The notes under the pieces: generated by a model
Database searches by the model: none
What the model was told of the DNA's origin: nothing
What the model saw: the letters and a program-made list of their open reading frames with translations, nothing else
Assembly: GCF_018812025.1 (NCBI RefSeq)
Contig: NC_063052.1
Span: 25,061,226-25,125,225, forward strand
Reading direction: 5' to 3'
Source of the DNA: Megalobrama amblycephala
Lineage: Eukaryota > Chordata > Actinopteri > Cypriniformes > Xenocyprididae
DNA: 64,000 nucleotides
In this document: in pieces, positions 1 to 10,905 of the stretch
Position numbering within the stretch: the first letter of the stretch is position 1
How the letters are laid out: every line of letters starts with the position of its first letter
Translations under genes and position numbers: made by a program

Positions 1-79
1 TGATTTTGGATCATTTTTAACCAAAAAAAGTTAGGTACAGGGGCTTTAATTAAATGATCGTTTGTTAGTACCACAGTTT

Positions 80-820
80 CCCAGCTAACAAGAATATGTT
101 CTAAAAACATTTCAATTATGTTCCCATTAAGTTATGAAAACATGATTTCTAAATGTTCTCTGAAAGGTAAAAACATCCAGTTTTTAGAATGTTTTAAAAA
201 TGCTTTTTTTTCTTGTCTATGTTAAGGAAATCTTCCTCAATTTGGGAATTATGGGAACGTTACTTTTGAATGTTCTCTGAATGTTCTTGTAACCATAATG
301 CTTAGTTTTGTTTTTGTTTTCATTGTTTAGTCTTTCTGTTCCATTTTTTTTCTAGTTTTTCCACCATCATCAGTTACCACGGACACTCGTTAATCACCAC
401 AGCTGTTAAACTTTATGTTCATCATCTGTGTGTATTTAAGTTTCTGATTGTTCTCTGTTTATTGTCGGTTCTCGTTAACATCTACTCTAAGTTCGGTTGA
501 GGTTATTAAAATCTATTTGAATTAATCTTCTTCGTGCTGCCTGTCTACCTACACCAAAGTTGGATTACTTGACAATTCTGGAACAAGTAGTAACATTTAA
601 AAAATGGATGGATGAACATCAAACTAAAATGTTTCAGAAAAAAAAAAAAAACATTCTATGAACGATGTGTATGTAATGCTTTTGTACTAACGTTTTGAGA
701 ACATTATTAAAGAAAAGATAACTTTGAACAAACGTTCTATTAACGTTACTGTAATAATGTTTGTTTATAACTTTTAGAGAACCTTGCCAGAACGTTAGAT
801 CTCATTCCCTGTTCGCTGGG
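80..820. repeat. AACGTTC-rich dispersed element with short inverted ends
   Basis: The left end CCCAGCTAACA (80-90) is mirrored imperfectly by TGTTCGCTGGG (810-820). Between them the sequence is a degenerate series of GTTCT / AACGTT / GAACATT words, a pattern typical of an abundant fish repeat. A T-rich stretch around 300-585 interrupts this pattern and looks like a separate insertion. No protein is encoded. The family name is unknown to me. Confidence 0.5.
300..585. repeat. Possible LTR-like fragment inside the first repeat
   Basis: This stretch breaks the AACGTT pattern. It has a layout that recalls LTR R/U5 regions of fish retrotransposons: GTGTATTTAAG, TTATTGTCGG, then TTATTAAAATC (polyA-signal-like), then a GC-richer end finishing in TTGACA. 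No target duplication could be defined, so both the boundaries and the LTR assignment are tentative. Confidence 0.3.
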
Positions 821-1900
821 TTGCTACTGTACAGGAAGTTACGTAGCCACTGAGATTTTAGCTACGAAGGCAATACTCCATGCACAGTCTACTGACTCTG
901 TTATGGTCTCTTTAGGCTTAAAATGATTTAAATTTAAATCAATATTTCATGTCCATTTATATGTAGTCAGATAGTAGGATCCTTTTTTAAAGTTTCAGTT
1001 ATGGCCATAGTCAGAGATTGTATTTCAGACTAAACATAGCAACAGCGTCTGCTAGAGCGTTGCCCATTAGGATCATATTGGATGCTTCATAGCATGCTTC
1101 ATCACTTTATTTTATATTTACACATCACAAAACACTTTATTGTTTAGTTTTACAAGTCTTTAAGATAGTTACTAACTGTGCTGAAAGATTTTCCACTGTG
1201 GAAGGCGAATTTATTAAATCGCAGCCTAAAAATTACCTGTTGAAATTCCTCTTAAAAAGCCCCTGAAGGCCACTGTAAAAATTGCACACTAGGCACTAGC
1301 ACTGGTCACATATAAAACACCCCCAAGAGTGTCTGAACTGCCATGAGCTGCTGTTGGTCCACAGATTCTGTATATTTCCGTGCATGTTTCCGGAGATGCT
1401 GGGTCCGACGGTCTCACGCGAGATGAGAGAACATCAGCTTTTCAAGAGCTGCTCAACTTTCTCTCTCTCTGTGTGAGTGGGAAGGGAAGGGAAAGGAAGG
1501 CAGCGCTCTCTCTTTAGCAGCAAGAGCTGTTTTTAGTTTTGACTGCGGGTTTCAGAGCGCTGTTTGTTGTGCTTGGCTGAGCAGCGGCTGAAGTTGTCAG
1601 CGTAAATAAGACTTTGTATTCAATCATCTTGACACGTACAGAGGAGACAGTGAGTGACAGATTTAAGAGGGAGGTGTAGCAGCAGTAAACTCTCTCTCTC
1701 TGTCTGTCTGAATAAATTCACAAAGAGAAGTGAGAAGTGTTCTCCTATCACGCAACCTGCCACAGCCTTCTGCATAGACGAGAACTTAGACGCCGTGTCT
1801 GGTCTAGTAAATGTGTTGACAGTGATAAACAAAGGATTGTTACTTTCTCTTTTTTTAATTGTCTTTTTTGCGGCCTCGCAGATCAAGTACACACTTTTCC
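821..1900. other. No gene seen; unclassified DNA
   Basis: AT-rich, apparently single-copy DNA with a GA/CT-rich patch at 1460-1510. Open frames here are short and lack codon bias or recognisable domains. I see no exon, RNA gene or mobile-element end. Confidence 0.4.
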
Positions 1901-2235
1901 AAGGCTATCAAATCTGTCTTCTCCTTTTTCTGAGCGAGGCTCTGGAATCATGTGATATATCCCTGAGAGCTTCCCAAACAGACATTCCTAAAGTGATATT
2001 GACATGTTGTCAAGCTCGCCTCTTTCCCATAAGGCCTCCTGAGCTCTGACAGACTCCAGCGAAAGCAGGAAAGTTGCCGTCGCTCAGGACGCGCAATAAT
2101 TTCAGCCTGTCTGCTGCTGATGTGCCGGGCCTATTTTTAGTTCCTTTTTTTAATTTATACTCATCAAAATCACCATTCTTTATAAACACCTGCTCAGGAA
2201 GTCCTCTGGGCTTCCTTCTCACAACCTAGATGATC
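1900..2235. promoter_or_regulatory. Candidate conserved non-coding block with a MEF2-type site
   Basis: Single-copy-looking DNA of balanced composition without repeat hallmarks. It contains CTATTTTTAG at 2131-2140, a perfect match to the MEF2 consensus YTAWWWWTAR. An ATTTATACTCATC run and TTCTTTATAAACACC follow. Calling it a regulatory element is inference from texture; no alignment was possible. Confidence 0.28.
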
Positions 2236-2587
2236 TTGATGACTGACTCATGCTGGAATAGAAAGCTGGATTTTTTGAGTCATCTTTGTGCAGTGATGTA
2301 GAAGAGACGTTCGGAATCGGATGATCCTGAATATGAAAGCGTGAAGCCACCGCAGCGTCATCGTTAAACCCCGTTTGCCCCGGTTATCCCCTTTACCACA
2401 ACTAATGAATGTATTAACGATTTCTTCCTCTCACTGGCCACATATACACAGTTACTAAATACGCTTGTCACTCTTCTGACTGCTTAATCCTATTCTGTAC
2501 ACACACACTCAAACACACGAACATGTACACACACATTTCTTTTCCACTAAAATTGTACTGATGCCTGTGCAACAGATTTATGCTACA
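2236..2587. other. No gene seen; CA-rich tract
   Basis: Non-coding DNA with a loose CA-rich tract at about 2500-2535. Nothing else is recognisable before the Tc1 element begins. Confidence 0.4.
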
Positions 2588-2778
2588 TACGCAGTGCCTT
2601 GCAAAAGCATTTGAACCCCTTAATTTTTTTCGGTAGCATTCCAATTTTGCTAGATCATCTTTGAGATGTTTCTACACTTCGATTGGTGTTAATATGTGGC
2701 AAATTAAATTGAATTGACATGATTTGGAAAGGCACACACCTCTCAATAAAAGGTCTAACAAAGCAAAAACCAAGCCAT

Positions 2779-3125
2779 TGTTATGGCGTGGTTGAAGAAG
2801 GGATGAAAAAGGCAGGATCTAGTCACAGCAGTTTTCTTTATTTAAACACTAACTCAAAATATAAAACACTCAGAATTTCAGAATCTTAACACTAAGCAAA
2901 CAGAACAGCCATGTAACTGTGACAAGATCGGAACAAAGGAGAACCTGAAAACAAGCTCTGTATGTGCAAATGTTTACAAAAGGAGGAAAGAGAAACAGGT
3001 GGATCAAATTGATCAAACAACAAATAACAATGGAAACTAATTCAAACGAAGGAAACAGAAAAGGAAAACATGATGCAATGAAAAACAAACTAAAAGTCCA
3101 ACTCAAACTCAGACATAATGTGACA
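2779..3125. mobile_element. Solo LTR-like insertion within the Tc1 leader
   Basis: The Tc1 leader stops at ...CAAGCCAT and resumes at GCATGAGGTC. Between them sits a 347-bp segment that begins TG, ends TGTGACA, and is flanked by GCCAT (2774-2778) and GGCAT (3126-3130), a 4/5 match to a 5-bp target duplication. On the minus strand it ends in an A/T-rich stretch with an AATAAA-like signal. TG...CA ends with 5-bp duplications are the hallmark of LTR elements, so a solo LTR is the simplest reading. An internal coding region is absent. Confidence 0.5.
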
Positions 3126-3128
3126 GGC

Positions 3129-4041
3129 ATGAGGTCAAAAGAGCTGCCTGTAGAGCTCAGAGACAGGATTGTGTCAAGACACAGATTTGGGGAAGACCAC
3201 AAAATATTTCATTTTCATTGAAATTTCACAAAAGCATATAGCCTTCATAATCCTTAATGGAAGAAGAGAACCAGGACTCTTCCTAGAGCTGACCTTCTGG
3301 CCAAACTGAGCAATCGATGGAGAAGGGCCTTGGTTAGATTGGTGAACAGGAAGCTGATGTTCAGTCTAGCTCCCATAATCAGGGATGAAGATGTAAGAAA
3401 TTTTACAGAAGGGCGAACATCGCTGCAACACTCCACCGATCTGGGCTTTATGGCAAGTGTGGCCAAATTCAAGCCTCTCCTCAGTGAAGACACACTTGGA
3501 CCCAATTGGAATTTGCAAAAAATCACCCAAACTACTCTCAGACTTTGAGAAACTTGTTTCTCTGGTCTGATGAACCTCAGTTCCAAGCGTCATGTCTGGA
3601 GGAAACCAGACACCACTCTCATCTCATCTCAACGATAAAACATGGTGGTAGTAGTTTCATGCTGTGGGCATGTTTTTCAGTGGCAGCATAATATAGAGAT
3701 ATCCTAATGAAAACCTGTTTCACAGCATTCAGAACCTCAGACTGGGTAGAAGGTCCACCTTCCAAAAGGACAATGACCCTAAATACACAGCCAAGACAAT
3801 GCAAGAGCGGCTTATGGACAACTCTGTGAATGTATTTGAGTGGCCCAGCCAGAGCCTGGGCTTGAACCCAATCGAACATCTCTGCAGAAACCTAAAAAAT
3901 GACTGTCCACCGAGGGACCCCATTCAACCTGACAGAGTTTGAGAGGATCTGCAGAGAAGAATGGCAGAAAATCCACAAATATAGATGTGCAAAGCTTGTC
4001 GTATCATACCTAAATAGACTTGAGGCTCTAAAGGTGCTTTA
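3129..4041 (+). pseudogene. Tc1-like transposase pseudogene
   Basis: The reading frame opens at 3129 with MRSKELPVELRDRIVSRHR, the expected N-terminal helix-turn-helix start of Tc1 transposases, and stops at 3221. Family-like pieces then recur in different frames: RTRTLPRADLLAKLSNRW near 3270, LQHSTDLGFMASVAK near 3425, FLWSDEP near 3560 (first catalytic Asp), KHGGSSFMLWACFS near 3640, the second catalytic block near 3770 in a shifted frame, and NPIEHLCRN near 3870 (catalytic Glu). An intact protein would be about 340 residues. Here several frameshifts and stops, plus one large substitution of the central region, rule out function. The LTR-like insert ends four bases upstream of the start. 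Confidence 0.8.
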
Positions 4042-4245
4042 ACTATGTTCTGAGTTAAGCGTGCGAATACTTATGCAATGTAATTTAGTTGAGGTTTTCC
4101 TTTTTAATAAATTTGCAGAGTTGTCACAAATCTGTTTTTCTTCTTTGTCATTATGGGTTGAGGACTGATATGAAAAAATAATAGAAATGACTAAGTCAAG
4201 ACATACTTTATTCATTGATATTTGCCTGCAGTGCATTCAGAAAAG

Positions 4246-5089
4246 AGACATCTCTAAACTCTAAACTTTGAAAGTTTGAATTTTATAGAGTAATTTACAT
4301 TTTAGACACAATATTGGCAGTTATTTCTACTGTATTTTGTCTATACTTTGCTAGCAAAAATAGTTCCTCATCAGAACTGTTACGTCTCTCTGAGCACCAG
4401 AGCACACACATTATTATTTAGAGGATTCATTTCTGTATTTACAGTAAATATCAGTGTAATTCCCAAATCTTTGCAATATGAGGCTCTTATAAGGAATTTT
4501 TTACATTATCTGAATCTCACCATACACATTAAAATCGCATCCCTCTTTTTCATCACTTATACTACTCTCTCTCTCTCTCTGCTGTTCTTCAGGCAGACGT
4601 GCTGGGTTATTCCACCAGCCACTTTCATCCAACCGGGAGATGTATTGCTGTCATTCTGTCTGCTCTTTCATCTCTGAAGCCTTTTAGTGGTCTAGCTCTA
4701 GCCCTAAACTGTCTGAACCCTTGTGGTTTTTGATGAGGTCTTTATGGGTGCTGACCATAAAAAGTTCATCAAAGCAATGAGGTGGGAAAAGCGAGTAAGG
4801 AGTGTAGAGAGGACAAGAGAGGTGTGGAAGAATGATGGAGAGAAAGAAGAACATGCAGACAAAGGAACTAGTGAGAGAGAGAGACAGGTTGTGAAAAAGA
4901 CAGACTGACAGACCGATAAAATACATAGATACAGATTGATAGAGAGAAAGAGCGAGGCAGAGAGAGCTGAGGGGTAGTATTTAGCCCCCGTGGAGGCAGT
5001 AAAACAGCAGGTGAGTGCCATCATTAGGCCAGGCAGATGAGGCGAGGCTCTCAGTGTGACCATCTCTCTCTCTGCCGCCCAGTCTAGCA
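4246..5089. other. No gene seen; CT/GA-rich patches
   Basis: Non-coding DNA with (CT)n at about 4565-4580 and purine-rich tracts at 4790-4970. The open frames here are low-complexity translations and are not credible genes. Confidence 0.4.
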
Positions 5090-5270
5090 TACAAAATGGC
5101 TGCCGAGGGGCTGCTTAGGGGGAAGGGCAGAGCAGCCAGCCCTTACCAGCCCCATCACAATCCCTGCCCTCCTCTGGGGCAAAATGTCCCAACGGTGTGC
5201 CCATCTATTAGTGTAAATGCTCCTCATGTCTTGGCGAGGGTAATCTGTGTTTACGCTTGGGTGGAGTGTA
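5090..5270. promoter_or_regulatory. Candidate conserved non-coding block
   Basis: A GC-balanced, non-repetitive stretch beginning near AAAATGGCTGCCGAGG and running through GGGCAAAATGTCCCAACG to GTGTAATTAAGG. Its composition differs from the AT-rich surroundings, and no repeat features are visible. The regulatory call is inference only. Confidence 0.25.
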
Positions 5271-5674
5271 ATTAAGGTAGTTTGAGTGTCGGCTTGTTCA
5301 GAGTTTTACATGCCTAGTTTGTTCAGGGTTTCAGGGAGATGCAGCTTTGGAGAGACCCAAGCATAGATTTTAATTTTTTAACCCTTAAAAGTGTTGTAGG
5401 AAGTCACTTGTTGTCAATATATATTTTGTTTTGGGTTGAATTGTTGAAAAAAAATCCTCGGTTTTAGACTTTCTTGAGCCAGCTAGGAGGTTTCAATTGG
5501 GATATGTTCATGTAAGATCTGGAATATTCCTGGACCTCACTAGTAGTGCCTAAAAATTTATATTTAGTGCCTACATTTCAATACTGTTGTTTCTATAACT
5601 TCTAAAACCCTTCATAGTAATATAGAAAGCTAAAGTTAAAACCATTCCTGCCCTCGCTTCAGTCTAAATATATA
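5271..5674. other. No gene seen
   Basis: AT-rich non-coding DNA. Nothing recognisable. Confidence 0.4.
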
Positions 5675-6201
5675 CACTACCATTCAAAAGTTTGGGGTCA
5701 GCCAGCATTTTTTTCCCCCAAAAAATACTTTTATTCAGCAAGAATGCATTACATAAATTAATCAAAAGTGACAGTAAAGACATGTATAATGTAAAAAAAA
5801 GAAAAAAGAAAAAGATTTCTACTTCAAATAAATGCTGTTTTTAAACCTTCTATTCATCAAAGAATCCTGAAAAAAATTATCACGGATTCCACTAAAATAT
5901 TAAGCTGCACAACTGTTTTCAGCATTGATAATAATAAGAAATTATTCTTGAGCACCAAATCATCATTTAGAATGATTTATGATTGAAAAGGATCATGTGA
6001 CACTGAATACTGGAGTAATGGCTGCTGGAAATTCAGCTTTGCCATCACAAGAATAATTTACATTTTAAAATGTATTGACATAGAAAACATAATATTACAT
6101 ATTTTCATAATATTACAGATTTACTGGATTTTTAATCAAATAAATGCAGCCTTAATGAACATACAAAAATCATATTTACCCCAAACTTTTGAATGATAGT
6201 G
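5675..6201 (-). mobile_element. MITE of the CATTCAAAAGTTTGGGG family, copy 1
   Basis: Terminal inverted repeats read CACTACCATTCAAAAG at the left and CTTTTGAATGATAGTG at the right, each followed inward by TTTGGGGTCAG or its complement. The interior shows the family's recurrent words: ATCATGTGACACTGAA, GAATCCTGAAAAAAATTAT, TTTGCCATCACA. The 527 bp encode no transposase. At least five related copies occur at 18197, 25595, 40769, 43485 and 50621. Copies 1 and 4 share one orientation, opposite to copies 2, 3 and 6. Confidence 0.8.
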
Positions 6202-6329
6202 TGTGTGTACTGTATATGTGTATATAGTTCCTTTTTGTATTGCAGTTTTTATGTTTGAAATGTGATATATGATTCATATAGTATAGATTTGTGACTCTGT
6301 GTGTCCGTATCTCCACGGTTGTGTTTTAA

Positions 6330-6760
6330 CCTTACAGTGAAAACATATCGACCTGGATTGGAGAAGTCACACGACTTGTGACATTTAAGCGCTGCTGAGC
6401 TAGCACTTTAAATGCCTAGCCTGCGCACACAGACGCTAATTACCGTACATGCATGTACAGGATGCTGAATTATAGCACATTTAGTCTATACTAAATATTG
6501 TGAGCCAGGAAAGCAAACAAACAAGTTCCTGTGATGCCACATGATGAGGTTTTTCCTGTAATTCAAATTGTGCACAGTTAGCGCCTCAGTGCTAACACGG
6601 TGTAGCATGTCGTTAGTTAAACGTGCTAATGCACAGCACCCACCACTCTTTTTAATCTCCGTGCCAGATACCCCCACCCCCCCCACCCCCTCGCACCCGC
6701 AGGCTGAGAGAGGACACATTAGCGAGATTTATATTTTCCTAAAAAAATAGAGTGAGTGGC
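6330..6760. promoter_or_regulatory. Candidate regulatory block with a 14-bp palindrome
   Basis: Single-copy-looking DNA containing GCTAATTACC, then a perfect palindrome GTACATGCATGTAC at 6445-6458. A C-rich patch lies at 6670-6700. The small open frames on both strands here have no domain similarity I can recognise. The regulatory reading rests on motif texture and is unproven. Confidence 0.28.
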
Positions 6761-6959
6761 ATTCCGTAATATCCTTTTATGACAATAATCAAGACACAAT
6801 CATCAAAACCGTAGCGAAACGATGTTGTTCCAGCCCCTGCAGGCAGGGGCCTGGATCAGATGCGCGGCAATGGCTGTGACGGCGACGGCAGCGGACGTGG
6901 AAAGCTGAAGTCTACCCGCTCACTCCACATTCAGTTTTTTTTCTACCCCTCGTTCTTGC

Positions 6960-7250
6960 CATCTCCCAACGGGCAATGCCATCCATGCCATCTCACGTCG
7001 CAGTTAATCCAGGCCTTACGATGAGAATCTTACAGCACGCCAGTTTGATTTGCAAGCTGCCCTATCAAAGAATGCTAATTAAATCGTATTTTTGCATATG
7101 CCATGTCTCTTTCATGTACATATGCAAATGGAGCCCCGTTGCCTTTCAGCGCCTGGTAATTAAGTTTATGAAGGACAGCTGTAATACATAATTAACAGAA
7201 ATGTTTGCAAGCCCGCTCTTTCGGCACCGAGATGGGAGAGAGCGACGGAA
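6960..7250. promoter_or_regulatory. Enhancer-like block with paired octamer sites and TAATTA motifs
   Basis: A perfect 10-bp inverted pair, TTTGCATATG (7091-7100) and CATATGCAAA (7119-7128), is separated by 18 bp. The right arm completes a consensus POU octamer, ATGCAAAT. Flanking it are GCTAATTAAATCG, GGTAATTAAG and ACATAATTAACAG, typical homeodomain sites. The density of such sites in otherwise unique DNA resembles known vertebrate developmental enhancers. Conservation could not be tested here. Confidence 0.42.
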
Positions 7251-7970
7251 ACTGTGAATGTGTTTGTGCATTTTGTGTGTGCGCGAGGGGTGCGTGTTGT
7301 GCGCCTCAGGTTCCCCTGAAGCCCTGGGATAGCTGACGGTTTGAGTGTGTCAGTCTTCATCACCAGAATGGAAGTCTCTCGCTCTGTCTCTCTCTCTGGT
7401 TACTCTAGGCTACATGCTCATCATCCTGGCAAGGGATAGGCTGAAGACACACTGAATATTTATAACCTTGTCCTGTTTTGTTAGTGTTGGAAAGTGACTG
7501 ATGGAGAAGTGTGTGTGTGTGTGTGCGCGACAAAACAGGGTTTGGAACAGGCTCAAGGGTTATAGTTGATTTAGCGACTCTGATCCATTATGGGCTAACA
7601 AGATGCCGACCTCCAGTAAACTGAGACCTGTGCGTGTTGACATTCTTTATCAAGTTACTGTAATAAAGGATGATGAGTTTGGTCATTTTTCAGAACATTT
7701 TTTGCCTGAGTGAAACGAGTGCTTGATTCTTTAGAAGTAGCTGACAATGTCCCTCAATGAGCCAAGCCAGCCATTATGATCACCAGAACAGAGAAATATG
7801 AGGCAGATATCAGATTCATGAAGAAACCAGGGCCAAACCTGAAGCTCTCACAGAATGTTCAGATCTTAAGTGCTTTGCTGGCTGTAATTTCTATTTAGTC
7901 AAGTGCCAAAGCTAAAGTCAGCATTAAGCCATAATCACCACCATCCACAGCTCTGATATCATTATGTGTG

Positions 7971-7974
<4 letters not shown>
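7251..7974. other. No gene seen; GT-rich patches
   Basis: Apparently single-copy non-coding DNA with a short (GT)n at about 7511-7526. No exon or repeat end is recognised. Confidence 0.4.
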
Positions 7975-8037
<63 letters not shown>

Positions 8038-8147
8038 ACTTAATGATTAATTTTGATTGATTGATTATTCTGTTGCTGTTTTTTAATTCCATTTTTTCCT
8101 GGGTAGGAGAAGAGAAAAAAGTGTGTGTGTGTGTGTGTGTGTGTGTA
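7974..8147. repeat. Microsatellites: (TA)n, poly-T and (GT)n
   Basis: (TA)n occupies about 7977-8020, followed by a T run to 8037. A (GT)n tract lies at about 8121-8146, directly left of repeat E1. Confidence 0.9.
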
Positions 8148-8158
8148 TAATATATATT

Positions 8159-9731
8159 ACGGGTGACCCTGAATAGTCGATGATTCGAATCTTCGATAGG
8201 AGGAGCCTGATTCGACTACCAATCTCACAGTCGAATCATCGCAGAGGTGTTATGAGAAGAGATATGGGGGTGCTCAATATCTGATTTTACATAGACCTAC
8301 CGGTTCTTTCCCAATAGGTTAATATACAGCCTATTATGTTAATACTATAAATAAAAATGTGAAAAGAAAGAAGCTTTTAATAAATATTTTTTAATGTGCG
8401 TGAATAAATCCAATCTGTGACTGATTTAAGTTTCACTTCCATGATCCGTGACCGGCAGATGAGCATCTTTACGGCAGGGATTAAATCTTGGACAATGTCT
8501 GGGATAAAGTGTACAATTGGATGCACTTTGAAATGGTAAAAGATGATCAAAAAAACGTATGATGCAAGTTGTGCCAACAGCTCATGTCCTAGAACTCAAC
8601 AACGACAAACACTGCGGCGCACTTCTGCCGGCCAATGAGCTGACTATAGCGCGCTATTTGAAAAGACTCAAACGGACACAGGCGGATCGCGTGAAAGACT
8701 GGATTTTTCTCTCTCAATTAGGTAGGGTAGCTAGTGATTTCAAACTATTTTAGATGGATGTAATATGATTTTTGGATTCTGTGAATGTTTAGCTAAAAAG
8801 ACTGCCACTCCAGTTTGCCGTTTATTGTCTCTGCAGTTAAAAAGACAAGTTGACAATTCTAGCTTTACTTTCGTTATTTTAATAATTTCTTTAATTTTAA
8901 TTTATTTATTGATCACTCTGGGTTATCTAATTTAACCATTTCTGGCTTGTGTTTTGAATATATGTTCCCCTGCACTTCAGGCATTTTGCAGTTTGACTTG
9001 ATCATATTTCATTTTTTTAAGTAGGCTATTTTCATTTATTAGAACGGTATATTCTGTTCTAATTCAATTCTGTAAATTAATGTTTCATAAAAAAAATATA
9101 ATTTTTTTTATTCAATTATTATTATTATTATTATTATTATTATTTTTTTGGTGCTTCAATGTTGCGCTGTAGATTAGTTAAAGCTTGCTCGCACAGGCAA
9201 TTTAGCCGATGTAATTTGATTTGCCGACATATGAAATGTATATCTATCTGCAGTGTGGCCTTTCTGCAGTTATAATATATATATTTTAAAGTTTATTGAT
9301 CCAAAATGTTTTTATTCATTTTCTTCTATATCTTTGAGAGTGTTCTGTACATCGTGGCTGTGAATGTTTATCCACATTGCCTTTCGTTTGTTTAAAAAAG
9401 ATAAAATTATTGTCAGTTTCGTCTATCACTTGACAGGCAGTTTGGTCGGTTTATTAGAAAGTTGTTTCTCTGTGCTGTGTGTGAAAGAAAATAAAAGTTG
9501 TCTTAATCTTAAGATGCGGGTAGACTATAGCCAGGCCTTACTTCATTTTCTGTGTCCCGCTCCGTCTCGTGCACAGTTCAGCGCGCGAACCTTTCAAAGT
9601 CCGTGCCCACTCTCTAGCGTTTTTCTAGTGACACCCCCCCATTATTTTATGATTCGACTATCAGTCGAATATAGGCAATCTGATTAGAGTCGGATTCGAC
9701 TATGTAAAGGACACCGTCGAGGACACCCCTA
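8159..9731 (+). mobile_element. Repeat E1: ~1.57-kb non-autonomous element, GGGGTGNCC ends
   Basis: The left end GGGTGACCCTGAATAGTCG and the right end (reverse complement AGGGGTGTCCTCGACGG) form short imperfect inverted termini. Subterminal TCGAATC/GATTCGA words are rich at both ends. A second, inverted copy lies at 58640-60028 with clear identity over most of its length. The open frames inside are mirrored in both copies merely because the DNA is repeated. None resembles a transposase. A (TTA)n stretch sits at 9115-9145. The superfamily is uncertain. Confidence 0.75.
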
Positions 9732-9839
9732 ATATATATATATATACACACACACACAATAATATAAATTCTCTGACCTGACTTATTTACATTATTTACT
9801 CAATTTTTATATATATAAAATGAAATATAGAATTAAAAT

Positions 9840-10137
9840 TGTCAAGATTGGTGGCACAGCGATAGAGATCAACAAACACAGTCTTTAATGATAAATCCAA
9901 ATGGGAACATGCAGGAAAACAGAATAACACACCCATATTAAACTAATACGATGTGGAACAATGAACAGAGGAAACTAAGAGTTTAAAATACACAGATTAA
10001 TCAACAGAGCTAAGAACAGGTGAGGATCTAATGAGTAACAATGGAAACTAATGATGACTAGGAACACAGGCAAAATGGGAACAGGAAAAACAAAACCAAA
10101 CACAATGTAACTAACCAGACTTAAACTTGATATTACA
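9840..10137 (-). mobile_element. LTR (3' LTR of a retroelement on the minus strand)
   Basis: Read on the minus strand the block begins TGTAATATCAAG and ends CAATCTTGACA, giving TG...CA ends with a short inverted match (ATCAAG / CTTGA). A polyA-signal-like ATTAAAGACTG lies near its minus-strand 3' end. It directly follows the repetitive S/P-rich reading frame, as expected for internal region plus 3' LTR. No 5' LTR, gag or pol is present, so the element is a 3' remnant. Confidence 0.5.
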
Positions 10138-10905
10138 CCCGGAAAGGCGCGTCCTCATGCCGCAATAACAGTACAACTGAGAAGAGGAGGGTGGGGGCTC
10201 TGGAGTTGGGCGAGGGGCTGGCGAAGAGCAGGAAACAGGAGGAGATGATGGCGGGAGAAACCAGGGCGGCAGTGATGGTGGGAAGAGCCAGGGAGGACAC
10301 GAGATCAGAAGGAGCTAGGTTGGAACCCAGTGCACAGCCAGGACGAAGGTCCACGGTGGAGTTGAAGGAGGGAGGAGTCATGATGGTGACTTTGCAGGCG
10401 GACCAAGGGGGACGACAGACTGAGACAGAGCCGATGGAGGTGGAGACCCTAACGGAGCTAACGAGACCAAGCGACACCAATGGACACCAAGATGGAAACA
10501 CAGCAATGAGTGTCCGAGGTGGAGCCAGGGTGGCAGAGGACTGAGATGAAGCTGGTGGGACTGAGGACCAAGGCGGAGCCAGAGGGGTGGAAGGACGAAG
10601 CGCAGCTGACGGTCTGGAAGTCCGTGGCGCAGGCAGAGCAACGACTGACAAAGGTGGAGCCGAAGGGACGAGAGAGCACGATGGAACGACTGCCCCAGGC
10701 AGAGCCGAAGGAAGGAGGAGCCAAGAGGGAGCCGATGGGTCGATGGGCCAAGGTGGAGCGATAGGCTCGGAGCCAGGGGATCCACTTCCCAAGGCAGAGC
10801 TGGAGACCAGAAGACCCAAGGCAAATCCATGCAGCAGAGTGGAGTCAACAGAGGGGGAGCCGAGGGACTGGAGGGAGTCAGCGGAGGCTCAGCCGAAACT
10901 ATAAT
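10133..10905 (-). pseudogene. S/P/L-rich open frame, 3' end of an LTR element
   Basis: A 228-residue minus-strand frame (10819 to 10133) starts MGLLVSSSALGSGSPG and consists of degenerate 10-20 residue units rich in Ser, Pro, Ala and Leu (for example PSAPSWLLLPSALPG). Alternative frames in the same DNA are also open, because the underlying DNA is a degenerate GC-rich tandem pattern of GGAGCC-like words. The stop codon falls at the edge of the LTR-like block. I recognise no domain. Such frames are common in fish LTR elements and are often mispredicted as genes. I infer an element-derived low-complexity remnant, not a host gene. Confidence 0.4.

Larger units (their letters stand above)
2588..4245 (+). 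mobile_element. Decayed Tc1-like DNA transposon
   Basis: The left end CAGTGCCTTGCAAAAGC (about 2592) is the classic terminal motif of the large fish Tc1 group. It is followed by the usual untranslated leader with AAGCAAAAACCAAGCC, then a transposase coding region riddled with shifts and stops, then the T-rich 3' leader (AATACTTATGCAATGTAAT, AATAAATTTGCA). The right terminal repeat is eroded and its end is uncertain. An LTR-like sequence splits the leader just before the transposase start. Mobility would need a transposase supplied by another copy, and the damaged right end makes even that unlikely. Confidence 0.8.

Noticed and set aside
1654..2049. 131-residue plus-strand frame
   Set aside because: Low-complexity Leu/Ser/Cys-rich translation with an antisense frame open as well; no domain and no splice context.
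8377..8577. 66-residue minus frame with a close match at 59623-59814
   Set aside because: Same explanation: both are in copies E1 and E2 of a non-coding repeat. A remnant of a transposase cannot be excluded, but no motif supports it.
10378..10848. 156-residue Leu/Ser/His-rich minus frame
   Set aside because: An alternative phase of the same degenerate GC-rich repeat that gives the 228-residue S/P-rich frame; the repeat pattern keeps several phases open.
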